NCBI RefSeq assembly: GCF_003387575.1
Contig: NZ_QUAB01000047.1
Span: forward strand, 186,001 to 250,000
DNA: 64,000 nt
Direction: 5' to 3'
From: Microbacterium bovistercoris
GTDB lineage: Bacteria; Actinomycetota; Actinomycetes; Actinomycetales; Microbacteriaceae
Positions 24,919 through 33,247 of the stretch are shown piece after piece; position 1 is the first letter of the stretch; each line of letters starts with the position of its first letter. The position numbers and the translations under genes were made by a program. Below the pieces are notes generated by a model. That model did not search any database. It was not told the DNA's origin and worked only from the letters and a program-made list of their open reading frames with translations.

Positions 24919-26775
24919 TCACGCCGGGGTGAACCCGAACGTCCGGCCGAGGAAGCGGAGCTCGGTCTCGAGGGACGTGATGATCGACTCGGCTGCGCGG
25001 AAGCCGTGCCCCTCGCCGGGGAACAGCACGTACTCGTGAGCCACGCCGCGCGAGGCGAGCGCGGCCGCGATCGCCTCCGACTGGGACGGGGGCACCACGC
25101 GATCCTCGCCGCCCTGCTCCAGCAGCACCGGTACGTCGATGCGGTCGGCGTTGGTCAGCGGTGAGCGGTCGATGTACACCTGCTCGGCCTCGGGCAGCGG
25201 ACCGACCAGACCGGTGAGGTAGTGCTTCTCGAAGTCGTGCGTGTCGGCGGCCAGCATCCGCAGGTCTGCGACGCCGTACCGGCTGATCCCCGCGGAGAAC
25301 ACGCCACCGCGCACGAGCGCGCCGAGCACGGTCCACCCGCCTGCCGAGCCGCCGCGGATCGCGATGCGGGCAGGGTCAGCGGCGCCGGACGCTGCGAGTC
25401 CCTCCGCGGCGGCGATCACGTCGTCCACGTCCACCACGCCCCATTGGCCGTCCAGCCGCTCGCGGTAGGCGCGGCCGTAGCCCGTGGAGCCGCCGTAGTT
25501 CACATCGAGCACGCCGATGCCACGGCTGGTCCAGTACGTGTATGCCGTCGATGCTGCGCCGCCGACGTGGGCGGTCGGGCCGCCGTGCACCATCACGATG
25601 TACGGCGGCAGCTCACCGTCCGGTGCCGAGGAATCCGGATTCGTCGGCGGGTAGTCGAACGCGTGCACGGGGCCGTGCGGGCCGTCGAACGTCACCGGCC
25701 GGGGCGTCACGACCCAATCCCGATCGACCGGTGCGCCGCCGCGCACGGCGAAGCTCTCGCCGGTCGCGGTGTCGAGCAGCCACAGGCCGCGATCGACGGT
25801 CGCGCCGGTACCGGAGACCAGGATCCGGCTGCCTGCGGCATCGTCGATGCTCGCCTCGCTCGTGACGGGCAGCGGCAGGCGCGCGCTCGCACCGTCGCGT
25901 TCGATCAGCACGATCTCGTCTGCACCGTTGGTGCGCACTGCGGCGATCCTGCCGTCGTCCAGGGGGCGGTACCAGCGGCTGCCGAGCACCCACAGGCCGC
26001 CGCCGGTGTCGGCATCTGCGGGATACGTCGTCCGAGAGAGCACATGCAGGCCGTCCAGCTCGATCCGCTCCAGGTTCCACCTTCCGGACGGGTCGTCCAG
26101 GAACAGCAGCTCGTGCTCGGAGGTCCACTCCGGCTGCAGCGCGGTGCTGCTCGCGATCGTGGCGATCTCATCGGTGTCGATCGTCGCGATGTGAAGCAGG
26201 CACTGCTCCCACGGCATCCGGATCGTGCTCCATTGCACCCAGGCGAGCCGGGTGCCGTCCGGGGAGAGCGCGGGGTGAGCGACGAAGCCGCTGGTCGCGA
26301 CGAGGACGCGCACGGCGCGCTCCTCCTCGGCCGCCGAGCCGTCGAGCGGGACCTCCACGATCGCCCTTGCGTGCTGGTCCGGTCGCAGATCCTCGCGCAC
26401 CGCGAACAGCCGCCCCTGCTGCACCGAGAGGCCGCCGTACTGGGAACCAGGCGCAGTGAGCGGCTCGGGAACGCCGCCGCGCGGCATCCGATAGACGCGC
26501 TGATCGCCGCCGTCGACGAAGAACAGCGTGCCGGAGGCATCCGCCGTCCAGGCACCACCGCCGTACTCATGCACGCGCGATCGTGCGTTCCACGGGGCGG
26601 GAAGGATCTCCTCCCCGGTCGAACTGCGCACGGTGACGCGGCCGCTCTCGGCGGGGACGGACTCGCCCCACCAGATCTCGTCGCCGACGAACCGTGCACC
26701 CTCGATCCGGGGCGACGCGGCCGCCATGCTCGCGGCGTCGAAGGGGGAGGACCAGGTGCCGTACGGGGATGCCAT
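24919..26775 (-). CDS. S9 family (prolyl oligopeptidase-type) peptidase
   Basis: A 618-residue acylaminoacyl- or dipeptidyl-peptidase-like serine hydrolase. The N-terminal ~370 residues look like a beta-propeller; the C-terminal alpha/beta hydrolase has the nucleophile in RGGSAGGWT, the aspartate in EQGGEDRVVP and the histidine in PGEGHGFR. YVVMVHGGPTAH-type oxyanion residues precede them. No signal peptide is seen, so it is probably cytoplasmic. TACGCT lies 6 nt before the ATG. The 19-bp repeat array separates it from lexA upstream. Confidence 0.9.
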   Translation of the reverse strand: MASPYGTWSSPFDAASMAAASPRIEGARFVGDEIWWGESVPAESGRVTVRSSTGEEILPAPWNARSRVHEYGGGAWTADASGTLFFVDGGDQRVYRMPRGGVPEPLTAPGSQYGGLSVQQGRLFAVREDLRPDQHARAIVEVPLDGSAAEEERAVRVLVATSGFVAHPALSPDGTRLAWVQWSTIRMPWEQCLLHIATIDTDEIATIASSTALQPEWTSEHELLFLDDPSGRWNLERIELDGLHVLSRTTYPADADTGGGLWVLGSRWYRPLDDGRIAAVRTNGADEIVLIERDGASARLPLPVTSEASIDDAAGSRILVSGTGATVDRGLWLLDTATGESFAVRGGAPVDRDWVVTPRPVTFDGPHGPVHAFDYPPTNPDSSAPDGELPPYIVMVHGGPTAHVGGAASTAYTYWTSRGIGVLDVNYGGSTGYGRAYRERLDGQWGVVDVDDVIAAAEGLAASGAADPARIAIRGGSAGGWTVLGALVRGGVFSAGISRYGVADLRMLAADTHDFEKHYLTGLVGPLPEAEQVYIDRSPLTNADRIDVPVLLEQGGEDRVVPPSQSEAIAAALASRGVAHEYVLFPGEGHGFRAAESIITSLETELRFLGRTFGFTPA

Positions 26776-26781
26776 GACTCG

Positions 26782-26787
26782 AGCGTA
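26782..26787 (-). promoter_or_regulatory. -10 box for the S9 peptidase gene
   Basis: Minus-strand TACGCT, 6 nt from the ATG at 26775. Confidence 0.45.
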
Positions 26788-26873
26788 GGACGCTGCGACT
26801 CACGGCGTCACGCACCATGCGGGTCGTACGCGCGCTGCTCCAGGTGTACAAACTGTGCGGCGCGCTCGTGCTC

Positions 26874-27024
26874 GCGCTGCACGTTGCTGTTCGCGCTGCA
26901 CGTTGCTGTTCGCGCTGCATGTTGCTGTTCGCGCTGCATCCTTCTGCTCGCGCGGCGCGGATATGCGTAGCGCGAGCCGCGCTCTGTAGCGCGAGCAGGA
27001 CTCAGCAGCGCGAGCGGGCGCTCA
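26874..27024 (+). repeat. 19-bp repeat array with inverted halves between lexA and the S9 peptidase
   Basis: Four head-to-tail 19-bp units (GCGCTGCACGTTGCTGTTC and close variants) run from 26874 to 26949. After about 17 bp, three related units in opposite sense (GTAGCGCGAGC plus 8-9 variable bases) run from 26967 to 27024, the last overlapping the lexA stop. CTCGCGCT and AGCGCGAG are the complementary cores. The array lies downstream of lexA, so it could end its transcript. The remaining gap (26776-26873) holds only the peptidase promoter. Confidence 0.75.
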
Positions 27025-27708
27025 GACCGCGCGGAGCACCGCGACGACCTTGCCGAGCACGACGGCGTCGTCGCCGAGGATCGGCTCGAAGGACGAGTTG
27101 CGGGGCAGCAGCCAGGTGTGTCCGTCGCGCTGGCGGAAGGTCTTCACCGTCGCCTCGCCGTCGAGCATCGCCGCGACGATCTCGCCGTTCTCGGCCGTGT
27201 GCTGGGAGCGCACGACGACCCAGTCGCCGTCGCAGATGGCGGCGTCGATCATCGACTCGCCGTTGACCTTGAGCATGAACAGCTCGCCCTTGCCCACCAG
27301 CTGGCGGGGCAGCGGGAAGATCTCCTCGACCTGCTGCTCGGCGGTGATCGGCACACCGGCGGCGATCTGGCCGACCAGCGGGACCAGCGCTGCGTCGCCG
27401 ACGGGGGGAGCGGTGTCGGCGGGGTTCTCGGTGCTCGAGCCCGGAAGGTCGATCAGCACCTCCATGGCGCGGGTCTTGCCCGGGTCGCGGCGCAGGTAGC
27501 CGCTCAGCTCGAGCTGGCCGAGCTGATGGGTGACGCTGGAGAGGGACTTCAGACCGACGGCGTCGCCGATCTCGCGCATGCTCGGCGGATAGCCGTAGGT
27601 CGCGATAGAGGTCTGGATCACCTCGAGGATCGCCATCTGCTTCGCGCTCAGGCTCTTGCGGCGGCGGGTGCGCGGCACCTCGGATGCGTTGCCTGCGATG
27701 TCGCTCAT
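27022..27708 (-). CDS. lexA: LexA repressor
   Basis: A 228-residue SOS repressor. The N-terminal winged helix includes [24 protein letters not shown]. Self-cleavage would occur at Ala-Gly in GQIAAGVP, with the catalytic serine in NGESMIDA and lysine in ATVKTF. AAGGAG lies 5 nt before the ATG. It is divergent from the LysM gene, with a 274-bp shared control region. The low-complexity repeat array begins at its stop codon. Confidence 0.97.
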   Translation of the reverse strand: MSDIAGNASEVPRTRRRKSLSAKQMAILEVIQTSIATYGYPPSMREIGDAVGLKSLSSVTHQLGQLELSGYLRRDPGKTRAMEVLIDLPGSSTENPADTAPPVGDAALVPLVGQIAAGVPITAEQQVEEIFPLPRQLVGKGELFMLKVNGESMIDAAICDGDWVVVRSQHTAENGEIVAAMLDGEATVKTFRQRDGHTWLLPRNSSFEPILGDDAVVLGKVVAVLRAV

Positions 27709-27789
27709 CGGTGCTCCTTCGTGCGCCGGCCCACCGTGCTCCGCTGCGTGCCGATTCGAATGTCGGTGGTCCGTGGTGGGGTGTCGTTA

Positions 27790-27805
27790 TCGAAACCGTA
27801 TCCGA
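27790..27805. promoter_or_regulatory. Candidate LexA-binding site A
   Basis: TCGAAACCGTATCCGA agrees with the actinobacterial SOS box TCGAAC-N4-GTTCGA at 9 of the 12 defined positions. It lies in the lexA/LysM intergenic region, about 80 bp upstream of lexA. Confidence 0.3.
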
Positions 27806-27819
27806 GAAGTCGCCGGAAT

Positions 27820-27835
27820 CGGAAGATCTGTTCGA
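27820..27835. promoter_or_regulatory. Candidate LexA-binding site B
   Basis: CGGAAGATCTGTTCGA has a full right half (GTTCGA) and a degenerate left half, 9 of 12 defined positions. Its centre is 30 bp, close to three helical turns, from site A. Confidence 0.35.
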
Positions 27836-27875
27836 GCGTGTCGGCGAACTCGAGGGTGCGTATTTCGAAGAACGC

Positions 27876-27905
27876 TTGACAAGTATTCGATATCGAAGAT
27901 AGCTT
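27876..27905 (+). promoter_or_regulatory. Promoter of the LysM gene with palindrome in the spacer
   Basis: TTGACA (27876-27881) and TAGCTT (27900-27905) are 18 bp apart, the clearest complete promoter in the window. A perfect palindrome TTCGATATCGAA (27886-27897) fills the spacer, an ideal place for a repressor. Confidence 0.6.
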
Positions 27906-27982
27906 CGGAACACAGCTTCGCATCCGCCGTTCCCGGCCGAGCGGCGGATGCGAAAGCTGATACCACTGACGAGGAGCACGAC

Positions 27983-28339
27983 ATGAGCACCATCGGCATC
28001 GCCCCCACCCCGATCGTCGGCACGCGCACGCGGCTGCGGTTGACGCGGCGCGGACGCCGTGTGCTCAGCGCACTCGTCGCCGCTCCGATCGCATTCGCGA
28101 TCGCCTACGCGGGCATCGCCGGGGGGTCGGCGCTCGCATCCGGTGAGCACGCTGCTCCGGTGCACTTCGAGACCGTCATGGTCATGCCGGGAGACACCCT
28201 GTGGTCGATCGCCGGAGAGATCGCGCCCGCTGCTGACCCTCGAGATGTGATCGACGAGATCAGCAGCCTGAACAACCTGCACGGCGGCGTGCTCCAGGTC
28301 GGTCAGGAACTGGCTGTCCCGCAGCGTTACACGGACTGA
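27983..28339 (+). CDS. LysM-domain membrane protein, probable SOS-linked division regulator
   Basis: A 118-residue protein: short basic cytoplasmic N-terminus, one helix (about 27-50), then a LysM peptidoglycan-binding domain (about 68-115, VMPGDTLWSIAGEI to LQVGQELAVP). Its place divergent from lexA matches Rv2719c (ChiZ) of Mycobacterium tuberculosis and divS of Corynebacterium glutamicum, small SOS-induced proteins that restrain division. The functional link is inferred from position and architecture, not sequence identity. GAGGAGC precedes the ATG. It has a strong promoter containing a palindrome. Confidence 0.82.
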   Translation: MSTIGIAPTPIVGTRTRLRLTRRGRRVLSALVAAPIAFAIAYAGIAGGSALASGEHAAPVHFETVMVMPGDTLWSIAGEIAPAADPRDVIDEISSLNNLHGGVLQVGQELAVPQRYTD

Positions 28340-28357
28340 TCGGCGAGGCGATCGCCA

Positions 28358-28363
28358 TACGAT
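28358..28363 (+). promoter_or_regulatory. -10 box for hisC
   Basis: TACGAT is followed by 6 nt and then the GTG at 28370; the gap (TGACAG) has no ribosome-binding site. Confidence 0.5.
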
Positions 28364-28369
28364 TGACAG

Positions 28370-29452
28370 GTGACCTCACTCGACGATCTGCCCCTCCGCG
28401 ATGACCTGCGCGGACTCACTCCGTACGGCGCGCCGCAGGCGCCGCTGCCGGTCGCGCTGAACGTCAACGAGAACACGCATCCGGTTCCGGACGACGTCGC
28501 CGCCCAGATCCTCGACGACGTCGCGGCGGCGCTGCGCGAGGTGAACCGCTACCCGGACCGGGAGTTCACGCGGCTGCGCGAGGGCTTCGCCGCTTACCTC
28601 GGCCACGGCTTGCGTCCCGAGCAGATATGGGCCGGAAACGGTTCGAACGAGGTGCTGCAGCACGTCCTGCAGGCCTTCGCCGGCCCCGGACGCACCGCGT
28701 TCGGCTTCGCGCCGACCTACTCGATGTATCCGCTGCTGTCGCAGGGCACCGGTGCCCGGTGGATCGCGGGCACCCGTGACGACGATTTCCGGATCACGGC
28801 CGAGGACGCCGCGGCCCAGGTCGCAGTCGCCGACCCCGACGTCGTCTTCCTGTGTGCGCCGAACAACCCGACGGGCACGCCGCTCGGGCTCGACGTCATC
28901 GAGGCCGTGTACGAGGTCGCCCGCGGCGTGGTGATCGTCGACGAGGCGTATCAGGAGTTCGCGCCCAAGGCGGCACCCTCCGCGCTCACCCTGCTCGAGG
29001 GGCGTCCGCGTCTCGCCGTCTCGCGCACGATGAGCAAGGCCTTCGCGTTCGCCGGGGCCCGCGTCGGCTACCTCGCGGCCGACCCGGTGTTCATCGATGC
29101 ACTGCGTCTGGTGCGCCTGCCGTATCACCTGAGCGCTCTGACCCAGGCGGCGGCGACAGCAGCGCTGCGGAACTCGGCGACGATGCTCCGCATGGTCGAC
29201 GAGATCGTCGTCCAGCGCGACCGCATCACTGCAGGACTCGCCGAGCTCGGCTACCTGCCGCACGAGTCCTGGTCGAACTTCGTGCTGTTCGGCGGTGTGG
29301 ACGACCCGCGTGCGACCTGGCAGGCGCTCTACGACCGCGGAGTGCTGATCCGCGATGTCGGCATCCCCGGTCACCTGCGTGTCAGTGCGGGCACCGAGGC
29401 GGAGACCACGGCGTTTCTCGACGCCATGGCGTCGGTAGGATCGGCAGCATGA
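28370..29452 (+). CDS. hisC: Histidinol-phosphate aminotransferase
   Basis: A 360-residue fold-type I PLP aminotransferase converting imidazole-acetol phosphate to histidinol phosphate. The PLP lysine is in [17 protein letters not shown], and the substrate region [19 protein letters not shown] and [11 protein letters not shown] blocks are present. GTG start at 28370. It overlaps hisB by 4 nt and heads a hisC-hisB-hisH unit. Confidence 0.95.
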   Translation: MTSLDDLPLRDDLRGLTPYGAPQAPLPVALNVNENTHPVPDDVAAQILDDVAAALREVNRYPDREFTRLREGFAAYLGHGLRPEQIWAGNGSNEVLQHVLQAFAGPGRTAFGFAPTYSMYPLLSQGTGARWIAGTRDDDFRITAEDAAAQVAVADPDVVFLCAPNNPTGTPLGLDVIEAVYEVARGVVIVDEAYQEFAPKAAPSALTLLEGRPRLAVSRTMSKAFAFAGARVGYLAADPVFIDALRLVRLPYHLSALTQAAATAALRNSATMLRMVDEIVVQRDRITAGLAELGYLPHESWSNFVLFGGVDDPRATWQALYDRGVLIRDVGIPGHLRVSAGTEAETTAFLDAMASVGSAA

Positions 29453-30051
29453 GCGACCGCACCGCCAGCCGCACCCGCAGCACGTCCGAGTCCACCGTCG
29501 AGCTCGAGCTGAACCTCGACGGTACGGGTCGCAGCAGCATCGACACCTCGGTGCCGTTCTTCGACCACCTGCTGACGGCGTTCGCGAAGCACTCGCTCAC
29601 CGACCTCACGGTGCGAGCCTCAGGCGACACGCACATCGACGCGCATCACACCGTGGAGGACGTGTCGATCGTGCTCGGCGATGCGATCCGCGAGGCTCTC
29701 GGCGACAAGGCAGGCATCTCCCGCTACGGCGACGCCCTGGTGCCGCTCGACGAGGCGCTGGCTCAGGCCGTCGTCGACATCTCCGGCCGGCCCTACCTGG
29801 TGCACTCCGGCGAGCCGGAGGGCTTCGAGTTCCACCTCATCGGCGGTCACTTCACCGGATCGCTGGTGCGGCACGCCTTCGAGGCGATCACCTATCACGC
29901 GGGCCTGACCGTGCACGTCCGCGTGCTCGGCGGTCGCGACCCCCATCACATCGCCGAAGCGGAGTTCAAGGCGTTCGCGCGCGCCTTCCGTCAGGCGAAG
30001 GCCCTCGACCCGCTGGTCGTGGGCATTCCCTCGACGAAGGGCGCACTGTGA
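29449..30051 (+). CDS. hisB: Imidazoleglycerol-phosphate dehydratase
   Basis: A 200-residue monofunctional IGPD (no histidinol phosphatase domain, unlike enterobacterial HisB). The paired metal-binding motifs are DAHHTVEDV and [15 protein letters not shown], with [14 protein letters not shown] near the N-terminus. ATG at 29449 overlaps the hisC stop; a TAGGAT box 7 nt upstream, within hisC, could give an internal start. Confidence 0.96.
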   Translation: MSDRTASRTRSTSESTVELELNLDGTGRSSIDTSVPFFDHLLTAFAKHSLTDLTVRASGDTHIDAHHTVEDVSIVLGDAIREALGDKAGISRYGDALVPLDEALAQAVVDISGRPYLVHSGEPEGFEFHLIGGHFTGSLVRHAFEAITYHAGLTVHVRVLGGRDPHHIAEAEFKAFARAFRQAKALDPLVVGIPSTKGAL

Positions 30052-30683
30052 GCCGCAGCCCCCGTGTCACCGTGTACGACTACGGGTCGGGCAACGTGCA
30101 CTCCGCCGTCAAAGCGCTGGCGGTGGCGGGCGCCGATGTCGAGCTGACCGGCGACCGCACGAAGGCGCTCGAGGCGGACGGACTGTTCGTGCCCGGCGTG
30201 GGTGCGTTCGCCGCTGTCGCGCAGGCGCTCCGGTCTCACGGCGGCGACGAGATCATCGAACGACGCCTCGCCGGCGGGCGCGCCGTGCTCGGTGTGTGCG
30301 TCGGCATGCAGGTCATGTTCGAGCGTGGCGTCGAGCGCGGACAGGATGCCGAGGGACTCGGCGAGTGGCCGGGAACCGTCACCGAGCTCGAGTCGCCCGT
30401 GCTGCCGCACATGGGCTGGAACACCGTCGAGCCCGGCGAGGGCACCGTCCTGTTCCGCGGCATCGAGGAGGAGCGGTTCTACTTCGTGCACTCCTTCGCC
30501 GCGAAGCAGTGGGAACTCGACGTGCAGGCGCCGTTCCCGCAGCCCGCGGTGACCTACGCCACGTACGGCGAGCGCTTCCTCGCCGCCGTCGAGAACGGTC
30601 CGCTCGCTGCGACGCAGTTCCATCCCGAGAAGTCCGGCGAGGCCGGCATCCGGCTCCTGCGCAATTGGGTGTCCTCCCTCTGA
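30048..30683 (+). CDS. hisH: Imidazole glycerol phosphate synthase, glutaminase subunit
   Basis: A 211-residue class I glutamine amidotransferase. The nucleophilic cysteine is in [10 protein letters not shown] and the histidine in [13 protein letters not shown]. It supplies ammonia to HisF, whose gene is not in this window. GTG overlaps hisB by 4 nt. The following hisA/priA gene has its own promoter in the 120-bp gap. Confidence 0.95.
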   Translation: MSRSPRVTVYDYGSGNVHSAVKALAVAGADVELTGDRTKALEADGLFVPGVGAFAAVAQALRSHGGDEIIERRLAGGRAVLGVCVGMQVMFERGVERGQDAEGLGEWPGTVTELESPVLPHMGWNTVEPGEGTVLFRGIEEERFYFVHSFAAKQWELDVQAPFPQPAVTYATYGERFLAAVENGPLAATQFHPEKSGEAGIRLLRNWVSSL

Positions 30684-30724
30684 GGGGGGCGTCCGAGCAG
30701 GACCGGCCGGGAGCGTCACGGCAT

Positions 30725-30753
30725 TTGAGACGGCGCGGCGCCCGGGCTACGCT
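30725..30753 (+). promoter_or_regulatory. Promoter of hisA/priA
   Basis: TTGAGA (30725-30730) and TACGCT (30748-30753) are 17 bp apart. GCCCGGGC occurs at 30740-30747 and again at 30764-30771, flanking the -10 box and start point; it is self-complementary, so it may be an operator or a leader hairpin. Confidence 0.6.
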
Positions 30754-30803
30754 TTTCACTCGTGCCCGGGCTCGGGCATCCGATCTTCCCGAACAAGGAC
30801 GAC

Positions 30804-31550
30804 ATGAACGACTTCGCGTCAACTCCCTCGCTCATCCTGCTGCCCGCGGTCGACGTCGCCGGCGGAAAGGCGGTGCGCCTCACCCAGGGCGAGGCCGGCA
30901 CTGAGACCAGCTACGGCGACCCCGTCGACGCGGCAGGGGAGTGGGTCGACCAGGGCGCGCAGTGGATCCACCTCGTGGATCTGGATGCGGCGTTCGGGCG
31001 CGGCAGCAATGCCGGCATCCTGCGCAAGGTCATCAAGCAGTACCGCGGTGTGAGCGTCGAGCTCTCCGGCGGGATCCGTGACGACGCGAGTCTGGAGGCC
31101 GCTCTGGAGTCCGGCGCCTCCCGCATCAACCTCGGCACCGCCGCGCTGGAGAACCCGGAGTGGGCGGCCGACGTCATCGCCCGCTACGGCGAGGCCGTCG
31201 CCGTCGGACTCGATGTGCGCGGCACCACGCTCGCGGCGCGCGGCTGGACGAAGGAGGGCGGCGATCTCTGGGAGGTTCTCGACCGCCTCGAGGACGCCGG
31301 CTGCAGCCGCTACGTCGTCACCGACGTCACCAAGGACGGCACGCTGCGCGGCCCGAACCTCGACCTGCTGCGCGAGATGACCCAGCGCACGCCGAAGCCC
31401 GTCGTGGCCTCCGGTGGCATCGCCAGCCTCGACGACATCGCCGCCCTTCGTGAGCTCGTCCCGCTGGGCGTCGAGGGCGCGATCGTGGGCAAGGCGCTCT
31501 ACGCCGGCGCGTTCACCCTGGCCGAGGCGCTGGATGTCGCCGGCGACTGA
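30804..31550 (+). CDS. hisA: Phosphoribosyl isomerase (HisA/PriA)
   Basis: A 248-residue TIM barrel acting on ProFAR in histidine synthesis. [15 protein letters not shown] and [17 protein letters not shown] hold the two catalytic aspartates. In actinobacteria lacking trpF the same enzyme (PriA) also isomerises phosphoribosylanthranilate; whether that applies here depends on trpF elsewhere. ATG at 30804 with AAGGA spaced 5 nt is preferred over an upstream GTG. The next gene overlaps its end by 17 nt. Confidence 0.94.
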   Translation: MNDFASTPSLILLPAVDVAGGKAVRLTQGEAGTETSYGDPVDAAGEWVDQGAQWIHLVDLDAAFGRGSNAGILRKVIKQYRGVSVELSGGIRDDASLEAALESGASRINLGTAALENPEWAADVIARYGEAVAVGLDVRGTTLAARGWTKEGGDLWEVLDRLEDAGCSRYVVTDVTKDGTLRGPNLDLLREMTQRTPKPVVASGGIASLDDIAALRELVPLGVEGAIVGKALYAGAFTLAEALDVAGD

Positions 31551-32322
31551 CGACGCCTGCGACCACGGCAACGGGGCCGACTCTGCCGGCGTTCCCTGGG
31601 AGGGCCGCAGCTTCGAAGCCAACCAGCACGCGGCTGACGACGGCTCCGCCGACCCTGCGCTGCTGGACGCCCTGCTCCGGTTCCGGTCCGGTGACGGCTC
31701 CCAGGTCGAGGTCGTGGACGCCTTCCGCTCCGCCCGCGTGCTGGTGCCCCTGGTCGCCGAGAAGGGCGACGAGGGCGTCGGCCCGACGGGTCTGAAGGTG
31801 GACAAGACCCAGGAGCTCTCGATCGTCACGGTCGCGGCACCCGACGGACGCCGCGTGCAGCCGGTGTTCTCGTCGGTTCAGACGATGTCGCAGTGGGATG
31901 CTTCGGCACGGCCGATCCCGGTCGAGGCCGTGCGCGTGGCGCTGTCGGCCTCGAGCGAGGAGACCGATCTCATCGTGCTCGATCCGGCATCCGACACGGA
32001 GTTCGTGTTCCGCCGGCCGGCCGTCTGGGCGATCGCTCAGGACCAGCGCTGGGAGCCGAGCTTCCTCTCACCCGAGGTGTTCACCGCTCTGCAGGCGAGT
32101 GTCGCGCACGAGCTGGCCGTCATCGATGTGCACGTCTCGCCCGGTGATCCGGATGCCAGGATGCGCGGCCCCGAGCTGATCGTGACTCTCGAGCTCGCCG
32201 ACGGGCTGGATCAGCAGACCCTCGACGCCGTGCTGGCCCGTCTCGCGCAGCGCTGGGCCGCCGACGACCGCATCGCGGTGCTCGTCGACTCGCTGAGCGT
32301 GAAGCTCACCCGCGCCGTCTGA
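31534..32322 (+). CDS. SseB family protein
   Basis: A 262-residue protein with the SseB N-terminal domain: [19 protein letters not shown], followed by [29 protein letters not shown]. The C-terminal half resembles the matching C-terminal SseB-like domain. Molecular function is unsettled. ATG at 31534 lies 17 nt inside hisA, so it is translated from the hisA message. It occupies the place after priA seen in several related genomes, and its link to histidine synthesis is unknown. Confidence 0.85.
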   Translation: MSPATDDACDHGNGADSAGVPWEGRSFEANQHAADDGSADPALLDALLRFRSGDGSQVEVVDAFRSARVLVPLVAEKGDEGVGPTGLKVDKTQELSIVTVAAPDGRRVQPVFSSVQTMSQWDASARPIPVEAVRVALSASSEETDLIVLDPASDTEFVFRRPAVWAIAQDQRWEPSFLSPEVFTALQASVAHELAVIDVHVSPGDPDARMRGPELIVTLELADGLDQQTLDAVLARLAQRWAADDRIAVLVDSLSVKLTRAV

Positions 32323-32352
32323 AACATGTCCGGGCGTCAGGTGACGCTCACC

Positions 32353-32358
32353 TAGAGT
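32353..32358 (+). promoter_or_regulatory. -10 box for the DUF3626 gene
   Basis: TAGAGT, then 6 nt (CGAGGG), then ATG at 32365. Confidence 0.45.
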
Positions 32359-32364
32359 CGAGGG

Positions 32365-33144
32365 ATGCCCACGACCGTCGCGCTCCATTTCCACCCGAAC
32401 TGGCCCTTCCAGAGCGGATCAGTGATCGAGGCGATGGCCGAGGCGGGAAGGTACCGCTCCCAGTTCGAGACCGCCACCTCCAACGGAGGTTTGACGGCGC
32501 ATCCGGGAGGAGACCGTTGGCGGTGGGAGAGTCGTCTGTTCGCCGGTCGATACGACGGCCGCCCGGCCGAGGAGCGCCCGGTGTACGGGGCGGTCGCCGG
32601 AGAGGACGACTACGGCCCTGCGACGCGGTTCGGATCCGCTCATCTGCGGCTGCGTCCGGAGGTCACCGCGCGGACCACCTTCTGCTACCCGGATTCGGTG
32701 TTCGAGCCGGACGGCGTCGTCGAGCAGGGCGGCGTCGACGTGCTCGTCGCACGGATGCAGGCGGACGACCAGGACCTGCTCGATCGCTACGTCGAGGCGC
32801 ACGTGCACGGCGGGATCCGTTTCGCTGCTGACGTCGAGGCGATCGTCCTCGACCCGTGCTTCCGTGGAACCGCGGTGCAGGATGCGGCCGAGCGCCTGGG
32901 CTGCGCCGTCGAGTTCCATCCCGGGTTCCTGGTGCGCACCGAAGACCTCGACGAGGAGTATCGCGGCCCCGAGCCTCTGCGGCTGGCCCGAGAACTGGGG
33001 GCGGAGCTGACACCGGAGGTCGTCGGTGCGGCGGTGCGGACGGGTCGTCACGACCCGCAGACGCTCAAGCGCGTCTGGCATCTGCTCGCCCGCTACGGCC
33101 GTTCGGTGCCCGCCCCGTCTCTCCAAGGTCAGACGGAGGCGTGA
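32365..33144 (+). CDS. DUF3626 family protein
   Basis: A 259-residue soluble protein recognised from the conserved ALHFHP start, SQFETATSNGGLTAHPGGDRW, RPVYGAVAGE, FGSAHLRL and TTFCYPDS blocks of DUF3626. Function is unknown. Conserved His, Arg and Glu residues in the first 100 positions suggest an enzyme, but I cannot name the reaction. It stands alone, convergent with the DUF1844 gene, with a large inverted repeat between them. Confidence 0.8.
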   Translation: MPTTVALHFHPNWPFQSGSVIEAMAEAGRYRSQFETATSNGGLTAHPGGDRWRWESRLFAGRYDGRPAEERPVYGAVAGEDDYGPATRFGSAHLRLRPEVTARTTFCYPDSVFEPDGVVEQGGVDVLVARMQADDQDLLDRYVEAHVHGGIRFAADVEAIVLDPCFRGTAVQDAAERLGCAVEFHPGFLVRTEDLDEEYRGPEPLRLARELGAELTPEVVGAAVRTGRHDPQTLKRVWHLLARYGRSVPAPSLQGQTEA

Positions 33145-33146
33145 GG

Positions 33147-33234
33147 CGGTCGGGAGGTTCCCGGAGCGAGCATCGGGAGGGGCCCGCGAAGCGGGAAGGA
33201 ACCCGCTCTGCGAGCGCAGGGAACCTCCCGACCG
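33147..33234. terminator. Large inverted repeat between convergent genes
   Basis: Perfect 15-bp arms CGGTCGGGAGGTTCC (33147-33161) and their complement (33220-33234) enclose 58 nt that contain a smaller CCCGC-GAA-GCGGG hairpin at 33183-33195. It fills the 103-bp gap and probably ends both the DUF3626 and DUF1844 transcripts. Confidence 0.6.
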
Positions 33235-33247
33235 TCGACCCCTCGAC

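Noticed and set aside
26874..27024. CRISPR array
   Set aside because: Units are 19 bp and directly adjacent with no unique spacers, half of them are in opposite sense, and no cas gene is present.
27656..27982. Longer N-terminus for the LysM gene
   Set aside because: The extension crosses the lexA promoter and the TTGACA/TAGCTT promoter; ATG 27983 has GAGGAGC spaced correctly and gives a normal membrane-anchor start.
28852..29448. Upstream extension of hisB over hisC
   Set aside because: The residues are an off-frame reading of hisC; ATG 29449 overlaps the hisC stop and matches the IGPD start.
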